A stretch of 5,544 bases of DNA, taken from NCBI GenBank assembly GCA_910585655.1, contig CAJUFW010000051.1:13264-18807 (forward strand). The letters are read 5' to 3'. This stretch comes from an uncultured Lachnospiraceae bacterium (lineage in GTDB: Bacteria > Bacillota_A > Clostridia > Lachnospirales > Lachnospiraceae). The translations under genes and the position numbers were made by a program. The notes beneath the pieces are model-generated. The model was not told the DNA's origin. It searched no databases and worked only from the letters and a program-made list of their open reading frames with translations. Positions 1 to 4,761 of this stretch are shown piece by piece; within the stretch, counting starts at the first letter, position 1, and each line of letters begins with the position of its first letter.

Positions 1-297
1 CTCTTCCGGCAGGAGCTGCAAAACAGCGACCTTTTAATCAACGCCACTTCCGTCGGAATGACACCGGATGTAGAGGGATGTCTTATCCCGGACGCCTCCT
101 ATTTTCATCCGCATCTGGTCGTATCGGATATCATCTATCATCCAAAGAAAACCCGTCTGCTGGCGATGGCTGAGCAGGCTGGTCTCAAAACCTTTAACGG
201 TATGTATATGCTGCTCTATCAGGGAGCCGAAGCGTTTCGGCTATGGACAGGGCAGGAGATGCCAATTGATATAATCAAATCATCTCTAACGTTTTAA
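1..297 (+). CDS. aroE: Shikimate dehydrogenase, C-terminal part (cut by left edge)
   Basis: AroE reduces 3-dehydroshikimate to shikimate with NADPH in the cytoplasmic shikimate (aromatic amino acid) pathway. Only the last 98 residues are present, open from base 1 in frame 1 to a TAA at 295-297. The family's NATSVGM motif of the nucleotide-binding half lies at partial residues 14-20, VVSDIIYHP at 40-48 (family form: V-x-D-x-x-Y-x-P, followed by T and LL) and the closing NGMYMLLYQGA at 66-76, whose Gln is the usual substrate-side residue. The C-terminus, shortly after the LWTG segment, is where the family normally stops. The ATG at 58 is internal, because homology continues upstream of it. The gene converges on the amidase gene with a 12-base overlap. 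In Bacillus subtilis aroE sits in the same cluster as yqeG (known), so finding yqeG about 1 kb away fits, although the two are on opposite strands here. A quinate/shikimate paralog cannot be excluded from the C-terminus alone. Confidence 0.93.
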   Translation, partial: LFRQELQNSDLLINATSVGMTPDVEGCLIPDASYFHPHLVVSDIIYHPKKTRLLAMAEQAGLKTFNGMYMLLYQGAEAFRLWTGQEMPIDIIKSSLTF

Positions 298-1053
298 CGC
301 TTGTTTGACATCCTTCCGAAAAAGGCTCCATGCCTCCGGATGTTCTACAAAATACAAGGGACAATTTTTACCGGTAACATCATAATGCCTGATGACATGT
401 TTTTCATTTAACCCGGTTGCCCGACACAGCCAAGCCGTCAGCTTGACCAGCGCGTTGTACGCTTCTGCACTAAACTCGCCGGTTTCATCTACGTGGCAAA
501 CCTCAATAGAAATCGTATCCTTATTCCGGTCATTGCTGGCAGAGGATTTCTCTGTCAGCGGAACGCACTGGATCACTTCTCCTTCTATTCCTACGACAAA
601 ATGAGCGCTTACCTCAGAATCCGGATTGTTAAAATAATCCCGGTTCTGCTGCGCCGTCGTTTCCGGATTCCCTACATAATGCACCACAATATCCCGAACC
701 GCCTCCAGCCGCTCTCCCCGTCTAGCCGCTCCGTCTATCTCGATTAACTGGACGTCAATCCATTCCGGAAACTCACTTCCTTCTTTGTTTCCGCCTTCCT
801 TTGTATCCTGGCTCATATAGGAGGAATCCGTTTGCCGATCCTGATGCGACTGCTCTGCGCGCAGCCGTTCCAGGCGTTCTAGTCTTGCTAGCTGCCGCTT
901 TGGCTCCTGGGAGAGAAAAGCGCCGATCGCAGTAAACGTCAAAAGGCTGAACACCAAAAGAAATCCCAGACGCTTGCTTTTTCTCTTTTTTCTTCTCCTG
1001 GCAGCTCCCCTCGCCATCCTTCCCCTGGCTTCACTTCCGTTTCGTCTGTCCAT
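286..1053 (-). CDS. Membrane-anchored N-acetylmuramoyl-L-alanine amidase (Amidase_2 / T7 lysozyme type)
   Basis: This is a zinc amidase that cuts the MurNAc-L-Ala bond of peptidoglycan, probably at the outer face of the membrane. From the ATG at 1053 it has 255 residues: a very basic cytoplasmic N-terminus (to about 27), one membrane helix (about 28-48, GFLLVFSLLTFTAIGAFL), a charged, polar linker (about 49-96), then the catalytic domain. Zinc ligands fit the T7 lysozyme pattern: His125 (IVVHYVGNP), His223 (VIRHYDVTG) and Cys231 (GKNCP), with catalytic Lys229 two residues before the Cys. The 8-residue His-Cys spacing matches T7 lysozyme. No cell-wall-binding repeats are seen. The start is uncertain. 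The ATG at 1053 has an AAAGGA about 12 bases upstream and overlaps the yqeG end by 23 bases; the ATG at 1017 would leave a 13-base gap with an AGGGG close by; a TTG at 1122 is less likely. Last gene of the barstar-yqeG-amidase unit. The domain call is firm, the physiological role (wall turnover, sporulation or germination) is open. Confidence 0.88.
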   Translation of the reverse strand: MDRRNGSEARGRMARGAARRRKKRKSKRLGFLLVFSLLTFTAIGAFLSQEPKRQLARLERLERLRAEQSHQDRQTDSSYMSQDTKEGGNKEGSEFPEWIDVQLIEIDGAARRGERLEAVRDIVVHYVGNPETTAQQNRDYFNNPDSEVSAHFVVGIEGEVIQCVPLTEKSSASNDRNKDTISIEVCHVDETGEFSAEAYNALVKLTAWLCRATGLNEKHVIRHYDVTGKNCPLYFVEHPEAWSLFRKDVKQALKR

Positions 1054-1588
1054 CCGTCTGCCGCTTCCTTTGCCGTGTTCTTTGTTTTTTTCCTGTTTCC
1101 TTCTCGTAAAAATGCAGCACAACTCGTTCCAGACGGCGTTTTAGCACAATCTGAATTTCCTCCTTTGGATGAATCGGCGCTGTCAAAATGCTGTAAATCC
1201 CAGAACGCTTCGCTCCGTAAACATCCGTAAAAAGCTGATCGCCTATCAGCAGCGTATTTTCCGGCTTTGTCCCCATTAGTTTCATCGCCTTTTGATAGCC
1301 TGCCCTAAAAGGCTTATGGGCGTCGTAGAGGTAAAGACTTTTGATTTCCTGATTAAAACGCTTTACCCTTGCTTCTTTATTATTGGAAATCAAGCAGGTT
1401 TTCCATCCCATTTCCTGCAATTTCTTAAAAAAAGCCACAGCCTCCGCTGTCGCGTCTGCTCCATGCGGCACTAAGGTATTGTCAATGTCAAACATCACGC
1501 CCCGATAGCCCTTTTTATACCATTCGGAAAAATCGATCTGATAAACCGACTCGGCACATTCATCCGGGTAAAACTGTTCTAACCACAT
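1031..1588 (-). CDS. yqeG: YqeG-family HAD-superfamily phosphatase (HAD IIIA)
   Basis: This is a 185-residue cytoplasmic protein of the haloacid dehalogenase superfamily, predicted to be a small-molecule phosphatase whose substrate is not established. All four HAD motifs are visible. Motif I is MFDIDNTLV with nucleophile Asp34 and acid Asp36; motif II is LISNN with Ser68; motif III is Lys92 in AHKPF; motif IV is GDQLFTD with Asp117 and Asp122. The opening LEQFYPDECAESVYQID and the short cap-less layout are typical of YqeG. The start ATG at 1588 has GGAG six bases upstream. The gene lies 17 bases after the barstar-like gene and is probably co-transcribed with it. The last 20 or so residues are an extremely basic Lys/Arg/Gln tail encoded by DNA that runs into the 5' end of the amidase gene. 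That tail lies beyond the conserved HAD domain and may have arisen by stop-codon drift into the next gene. The family call is firm; the reaction is an inference. Confidence 0.92.
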   Translation of the reverse strand: MWLEQFYPDECAESVYQIDFSEWYKKGYRGVMFDIDNTLVPHGADATAEAVAFFKKLQEMGWKTCLISNNKEARVKRFNQEIKSLYLYDAHKPFRAGYQKAMKLMGTKPENTLLIGDQLFTDVYGAKRSGIYSILTAPIHPKEEIQIVLKRRLERVVLHFYEKETGKKQRTRQRKRQTDGQTKRK

Positions 1589-1605
1589 CTTCTTCTCCGT
1601 TTCTG

Positions 1606-1866
1606 TTAAATCAGTTCAATATTTTCATTTTCCTTGGCAGCCTGCTCAAAGGTAGCCAAAAGTTCTTCTCCAAATTCTCCCAAATATACATCCAGCAAAT
1701 CCACGTCCTCAAACGTAATTTCCACCGGCTCGTCAAGCCCTACCAGACATTCGTACAGCGAATCCAAATCGGAGATACCTCCTCTTGCCATCAGACTTTT
1801 TCCCAAAGCCTCCATTGCCTGGCTCTTTGTCTCCATCTCACTGCATTCAATAATAATTTCCTTCAT
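1606..1866 (-). CDS. Barstar-like (RNase-inhibitor family) protein
   Basis: This is an 86-residue acidic protein that matches the barstar fold family (barnase inhibitor) in length and pattern: a first strand (KEIIIEC), then a DLDSLYECLVGL helix segment corresponding to barstar NLDALWDCLTG, a VEITFEDVDLL strand region, a C-terminal helix ELLATFEQAAKENEN, and a final IELI strand. Aligned without gaps over the DLDSLYECL segment, Asp35 of barstar is kept while Asp39 is Glu39 here, and the barstar Glu76 region (VFREAK) reads TFEQAAK, so the Glu is not clearly preserved. Those residues bind the barnase active site in the classic pair, so inhibition of a barnase-like RNase is possible but not shown. 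No RNase gene is visible in this window. The start ATG at 1866 has GAGG six bases upstream. First gene of the unit, followed after 17 bases by yqeG and transcribed from the divergent promoter region at about 1941-1977. Family call good, function unknown. Confidence 0.82.
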   Translation of the reverse strand: MKEIIIECSEMETKSQAMEALGKSLMARGGISDLDSLYECLVGLDEPVEITFEDVDLLDVYLGEFGEELLATFEQAAKENENIELI

Positions 1867-1940
1867 TCTCTTCCTCGTCCTTTCTTTCTTGCGCTATCAG
1901 ACATCTGCTTTGGCTCTTAAAAACCTTAGATACTTCCAGC

Positions 1941-1977
1941 TTTATATTTATATTAGCATAGTTCTTCAAAATGTAAA
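1941..1977 (-). promoter_or_regulatory. Promoter of the barstar-yqeG-amidase unit (two possible registers)
   Basis: Two overlapping sigma-A-like promoters can be read on the minus strand upstream of the barstar-like gene. One is TTGAAG (1964-1969) with a 17-base spacer and TATAAA (1941-1946). The other is TTTACA (1972-1977) with a 16-base spacer and an extended -10, TGC-TAATAT (hexamer 1950-1955). Both would give a leader of about 70-80 bases before the ATG at 1866. The -35 boxes lie only about 10-20 bases from that of the divergent ABC operon, so the two promoters may compete or share a regulator. No clear operator palindrome was found. Confidence 0.6.
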
Positions 1978-1985
1978 GACTGAAC

Positions 1986-2014
1986 TTGCACCTTTTCCAT
2001 TCCTGTGCTATAAT
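1986..2014 (+). promoter_or_regulatory. Extended -10 promoter of the ABC importer operon
   Basis: A perfect TATAAT at 2009-2014 is preceded by TGC at 2006-2008 (extended -10). TTGCAC at 1986-1991 forms a modest -35 at the ideal 17-base spacing. Transcription would start near 2021, giving a 5' leader of about 65 bases. The leader contains a short AGGG-TTCG-TCCT hairpin (2047-2058) and an AAGGAG ribosome binding site (2071-2076) nine bases before the ATG at 2086. The leader is too short and simple to contain any riboswitch class I recognise. Confidence 0.75.
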
Positions 2015-2085
2015 AGCCTGCGGAAATCATTCCAAATCTAATCACAAGGGTTCGTCCTGAGTAAGAAGAAAAGGAGAAAAAAATC

Positions 2086-3105
2086 ATGAAAACAAAACAA
2101 ACACTTGGAGTCCTTCTGGTACTGGTTCTTTGTATCGGCATGCTGGCGGCATGCGGGAAAAAGAAGCAAGACCAAACTACCACGCCGGATACCGAACCGG
2201 ACGCCGCGTCTCTCGAACAGCTTGATATCGCGGTAGGCGCGCTAAAAGGTCCGACGGCTATCGGTATGGTAGAGATGATGGAACAGGCAGAAGCCGGCAC
2301 TACGGCAAACCGCTACCAGTTCACTCTGGCAGGTACCGCCGATGAAATCACTCCGAAACTAATCAGCGGAGAGCTTGCTATGGCAGCCGTTCCCTGCAAC
2401 CTGGCGTCCGTATTGTACAACAATTCCGAGGGAAAGGTAAAGCTGGCAGCCATCAATACCCTAGGCGTATTGTATATCGTAGAAACCGGGGAGACCATCC
2501 AGTCCGTAGAGGATTTAAAGGGCAAAACTATTTATTCTACCGGAAAAGGAACTACTCCGGAATACACCTTAAACCAGCTTTTATTATCAGCCGGTCTTGA
2601 TCCGGCTAAGGATGTCACCATTGAATACAAATCCGAAGCTGCAGAGGTCGCTGCTGTTCTTTCCGAAGCAGAAGATGCGATTGCCATGCTTCCGCAGCCA
2701 TACGTCACTACCGTTATGATGAACAATGACAACGTTCGTATTGCTCTTGATGTGACAAAAGAATGGGAAGCGCGAAACGATAACAGCACCGTCGTCACAG
2801 GCGTTCTGGTCGTCAACGCTGCTTTTGCCGAGGAGCATCCGCAGGCGGTAGAAGATTTTTTAGCAGACTATCAAGCTTCGGTTGATTTTGTCAACGCCAA
2901 CATTGAAGAGGCGGCGGCTCTTGTAGAAAAGTTCGATATTTTCAAAGCGGCAGTTGCCACCAAGGCGATTCCATATTGTAATATCACCTTAATCACCGGA
3001 GAGGATATGCAGCAAAAAGCGTCCGCCTATTTAACCGTTTTGTTTGAGCAGAATCCAAAAGCAGTCGGCGGTACGCTTCCGGCAGAGGATTTCTACTTAA
3101 AATAA
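2086..3105 (+). CDS. ABC transporter substrate-binding lipoprotein (NrtA/SsuA/ThiY-like)
   Basis: This is the extracellular ligand-binding component of an ABC importer, 339 residues. The N-terminus is a lipoprotein signal: basic MKTKQ, a hydrophobic stretch at 7-20 and the lipobox LAAC, with Cys23 as the lipidated residue. A charged, Thr/Pro/Asp-rich linker (about 24-42) follows. The mature domain shows the periplasmic-binding-protein type II pattern of the NMT1-like/nitrate-sulfonate family: LDIAVGALKGPTAIGM at 46-61, LISGELAMAAVP in the first lobe, DLKGKTIYSTGKGTTPEYTL at 143-162 at the ligand cleft, a hinge-side AIAMLPQPYV at 199-207, and the closing lobe with AFAEEHPQAVEDFLADY. The start is fixed by AAGGAG nine bases upstream. 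It is the first gene of the operon, 24 bases before the permease. Nitrate, sulfonates, taurine, pyrimidine thiamine precursors and aromatic acids are all bound by relatives, and nothing visible here decides between them. Confidence 0.9.
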   Translation: MKTKQTLGVLLVLVLCIGMLAACGKKKQDQTTTPDTEPDAASLEQLDIAVGALKGPTAIGMVEMMEQAEAGTTANRYQFTLAGTADEITPKLISGELAMAAVPCNLASVLYNNSEGKVKLAAINTLGVLYIVETGETIQSVEDLKGKTIYSTGKGTTPEYTLNQLLLSAGLDPAKDVTIEYKSEAAEVAAVLSEAEDAIAMLPQPYVTTVMMNNDNVRIALDVTKEWEARNDNSTVVTGVLVVNAAFAEEHPQAVEDFLADYQASVDFVNANIEEAAALVEKFDIFKAAVATKAIPYCNITLITGEDMQQKASAYLTVLFEQNPKAVGGTLPAEDFYLK

Positions 3106-3129
3106 CCGAAACAAGAAAGGATATGAACT

Positions 3130-3951
3130 ATGAAGCTTCGAGACCATCGCCCTGCCTGGAAACCAGAATATAAGCATCGGCGCTATGGCTGTCGAACGCA
3201 GACCCGGCAGGCAGGCAGCCCCTTACGAAAGGCTGCCTGCCTGTTCTTTTGGCTGCTTGTCTGGGAACTGGCAGCCCGCCGGATAGCCAATACGATTCTT
3301 TTGGTTTCCCCGTTACAGACCTTAACGGCTCTCTGGAAGCTGGCTACGGAACCTTCCTTTTGGTCCTCTGTTTTATTTTCCTTTGTCCGTATTACGGCTG
3401 GTTTTTTGCTGGCTCTGGTAACGGGCATTCTGCTGGCGGTTCTCTCCTGGCTTTGCCCTCTTATCGAGGAGTTGATTTCCCCGGTGCTGCGTCTAATCAA
3501 AGCCATCCCTGTCGCCTCTTTTATTATCCTGGCTCTGCTTTGGGTTTCCTCTCGTAGTCTTTCTGTACTGATTTCTTTTCTTATGGTACTTCCGATTGTT
3601 TATACGAATTTGTTAGCAGGGATCAGAGAAACCAGTCAGGAGCTGTTGGAAATGGCACAGGTCTTCCGAATCTCCCTTGCGCGCAGGCTGCGCTATCTTT
3701 ATCTGCCGGCGGTTCTCCCTTACCTGCTTTCCGCCTGTTCAGTCGGTTTGGGACTGTGCTTTAAATCCGGCATTGCTGCGGAAATCATTGGGCTGCCTTC
3801 CGGTTCTATCGGAGAAAAACTTTACGAGGCGAAACTTTATCTGATGACTCCGGAGCTGTTTGCCTGGACGTTTGTGATTGTAGTGATCAGTTTTTTACTG
3901 GAATTTGTCGTGATACGAATAGTAAGATTGTTGGTAAAGCGCTTTGTTTAG
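3130..3951 (+). CDS. ABC transporter permease (SsuC/TauC/ThiX-like, BPD_transp_1)
   Basis: This is the integral membrane subunit of the importer, 273 residues, probably acting as a homodimer because it is the only permease gene in the operon. A polar, Arg/Lys-rich cytoplasmic N-terminus of about 33 residues precedes about six hydrophobic segments: 35-49 (CLFFWLLVWELAA), 80-108, 113-139, 143-164, 193-221 (less certain) and 243-266. The cytoplasmic EAA-like loop that docks on the ATPase is at about 174-193: EMAQVFR, then LPAVLP. The usual Gly of the EAA motif is Arg180 here. The segment ISPVLRLIKAIPVASFIILALLW is characteristic of the SsuC/TauC branch. The start ATG at 3130 has AAAGG nine bases upstream, and there is no better in-frame start before the first helix. 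An unusually strong hairpin lies inside the first 40 codons (see the feature at 3208). The ATPase gene begins 13 bases after the TAG. Substrate unknown. Confidence 0.9.
   Translation: MKLRDHRPAWKPEYKHRRYGCRTQTRQAGSPLRKAACLFFWLLVWELAARRIANTILLVSPLQTLTALWKLATEPSFWSSVLFSFVRITAGFLLALVTGILLAVLSWLCPLIEELISPVLRLIKAIPVASFIILALLWVSSRSLSVLISFLMVLPIVYTNLLAGIRETSQELLEMAQVFRISLARRLRYLYLPAVLPYLLSACSVGLGLCFKSGIAAEIIGLPSGSIGEKLYEAKLYLMTPELFAWTFVIVVISFLLEFVVIRIVRLLVKRFV
3208..3250 (+). other. Intragenic 13-bp perfect inverted repeat with T-rich tail (terminator- or attenuator-like)
   Basis: The arms CAGGCAGGCAGCC (3208-3220) and GGCTGCCTGCCTG (3231-3243) are exact reverse complements. They enclose a 10-base loop (3221-3230) and are followed directly by TTCTTTT (3244-3250). 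This has the form of a rho-independent terminator, but it lies at codons 27-41 of the permease gene rather than between genes. Translating ribosomes would normally melt it, so it could act as a translation-dependent attenuator, or as an RNA-stability element that keeps binding-protein mRNA above transporter mRNA. The structure is seen directly; the function is inferred. Confidence 0.55.
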
Positions 3952-3957
3952 AGGAGG
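3952..3957 (+). promoter_or_regulatory. Ribosome binding site that fixes the ATPase start
   Basis: A perfect AGGAGG begins on the base after the permease TAG (3949-3951) and is seven bases from the ATG at 3965. It decides for that ATG over an in-frame TTG at 3944, which lies inside the permease gene and upstream of the site itself. Confidence 0.9.
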
Positions 3958-3964
3958 GATTCAG

Positions 3965-4585
3965 ATGGATTTTACCATTACCGCACTTTCAAAATCTTAT
4001 GGAAATCAATCGGTTTTAAAAAACTTTTCCGGCTCTTTTCAGACAGGCGTCTGTACTGTTCTTATGGGACCTTCCGGCTCCGGAAAAACAACGCTGCTGC
4101 GTCTGATTGCAGGCTTAGAGCAGCCGGATTCCGGCTATATCCAGTACCCGGATCATACCCCGCCCGTGCTGTCTATGGTATTTCAGGAAAACAGGCTCTG
4201 TCCGAAACTGGATACGATCACCAACCTTAGACTGGTGCTTCCGTCCCTCTCTTTGGAAGAAATTCGCAAAGAATTGCAAAAAGTCAGACTGACCGACTAC
4301 GAAGGCAAGCCCGTCCGAGAATTATCCGGCGGAATGCAGCGTCGTGTTGCTATCGTACGCGCCGTACTGGCAGCTCGTCACCTGCCTTACAGCGTCAAAG
4401 CTTCTAACGGGCAAAGCCCTTGGTCGCTTGTCCTTTTAGACGAACCGCTCAAGGGCTTTGATTTAGAACTATATCAGGTGGTCTGCGACTATCTGCGTAC
4501 TTCCCTGACAGGCATTACCACGCTCCTCGTCACCCATAATCCGGACGAGGCAGATTTTTTTGGAAAGGAGCTGATTCTTTTATGA
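3965..4585 (+). CDS. ABC transporter ATP-binding protein (SsuB/TauB/ThiZ-like)
   Basis: This is the cytoplasmic ATPase that powers the importer, 206 residues from the ATG at 3965. Walker A is GPSGSGKT at 35-42, the Q-loop glutamine is Gln74 in MVFQENRL, the signature is LSGGM at 120-124, Walker B is LVLLDEP at 155-161 with catalytic Glu160, the D-loop ends at Asp166 (LKGFD), and the switch histidine is His191 (LLVTHNPDEA). All catalytic elements are present, so it should be active. It is shorter than typical SsuB/TauB proteins (about 250) because little follows the switch region. Between the signature and Walker B there is an insertion of about 15 residues (roughly HLPYSVKASNGQSPW) compared with a standard ATPase such as MalK, in a place that is normally tightly conserved. 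The stop codon TGA overlaps the next ATG as ATGA, which predicts translational coupling to the small membrane gene. Confidence 0.92.
   Translation: MDFTITALSKSYGNQSVLKNFSGSFQTGVCTVLMGPSGSGKTTLLRLIAGLEQPDSGYIQYPDHTPPVLSMVFQENRLCPKLDTITNLRLVLPSLSLEEIRKELQKVRLTDYEGKPVRELSGGMQRRVAIVRAVLAARHLPYSVKASNGQSPWSLVLLDEPLKGFDLELYQVVCDYLRTSLTGITTLLVTHNPDEADFFGKELILL
4564..4570 (+). promoter_or_regulatory. Ribosome binding site for the small membrane gene
   Basis: AAAGGAG lies within the last codons of the ATPase gene, 11 bases before the ATG at 4582. The spacing is slightly long, but together with the ATGA overlap it supports re-initiation at 4582. Confidence 0.6.
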
Positions 4586-4761
4586 AACCGATTCTTCGTG
4601 CGCTTCTTTTATCTCTTTGCGGGCTTTTGATTTTGATTCTGACATTGGCTTGTTCTGGAAGCCTGCCGGAACTGGCGCGAAAGTTTTTATTACTTCTTGG
4701 CTGTATGATGTTTGGATATGGAATCGCCTATATCATTGTGGAGAAGAAGACGCCGATGTAA
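4582..4761 (+). CDS. Small two-helix membrane protein coupled to the ABC importer
   Basis: A 59-residue open frame starts at the ATG at 4582, which shares the ATGA with the ATPase stop, and ends at TAA 4759-4761. An AAAGGAG lies upstream. The protein opens with a basic KPILR, has a first hydrophobic helix at about 5-24 (LRALLLSLCGLLILILTLAC), a short polar turn (SGSLPELARK, about 25-34), a second helix at about 35-53 (FLLLLGCMMFGYGIAYIIV) and ends with the basic-charged EKKTPM. This would place both ends in the cytoplasm. LTLAC is a poor lipobox because the -3 residue is Thr, so a lipoprotein is less likely. I do not recognise a family. The position, coupling and membrane character suggest an accessory or stabilising subunit of the transporter. 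Its last 29 bases overlap the DUF4867-like gene tail to tail. It could be a chance frame, but the start position, ribosome binding site and hydrophobic pattern all argue for a real gene. Confidence 0.7.
   Translation: MKPILRALLLSLCGLLILILTLACSGSLPELARKFLLLLGCMMFGYGIAYIIVEKKTPM

Noticed and set aside
286..1053. Prophage endolysin
   Set aside because: The amidase has an N-terminal membrane anchor and basic tail, no holin or phage genes are nearby, and it is packed in an operon with yqeG.
1054..1122. TTG start at 1122 for the amidase, giving 278 residues
   Set aside because: The extra 23 residues lie wholly inside the yqeG gene, the start is TTG with only a weak GGAA upstream, and the ATGs at 1053 and 1017 fit the basic-plus-helix N-terminus better.
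2021..2085. Possible riboswitch in the leader of the ABC operon
   Set aside because: The leader is about 65 bases with only a 4-bp UUCG-loop hairpin. The CCTGAG near 2056 superficially recalls the TPP riboswitch CTGAGA, but the remaining conserved elements are missing.
1953..2300. Minus-strand frame opposite the promoter region and binding protein
   Set aside because: It is a mirror of real coding sequence, runs across two promoters, and has Ser/Phe-rich composition typical of antisense frames.
3944..3964. TTG start at 3944 for the ATPase
   Set aside because: A perfect AGGAGG at 3952-3957 lies downstream of it and seven bases before the ATG at 3965, and the standard ATPase N-terminus begins at that ATG.
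4376..4432. Frameshift or pseudogene in the ATPase at the odd segment before Walker B
   Set aside because: The signature, Walker B, D-loop and switch His are all in the same frame, so the segment is an in-frame insertion.
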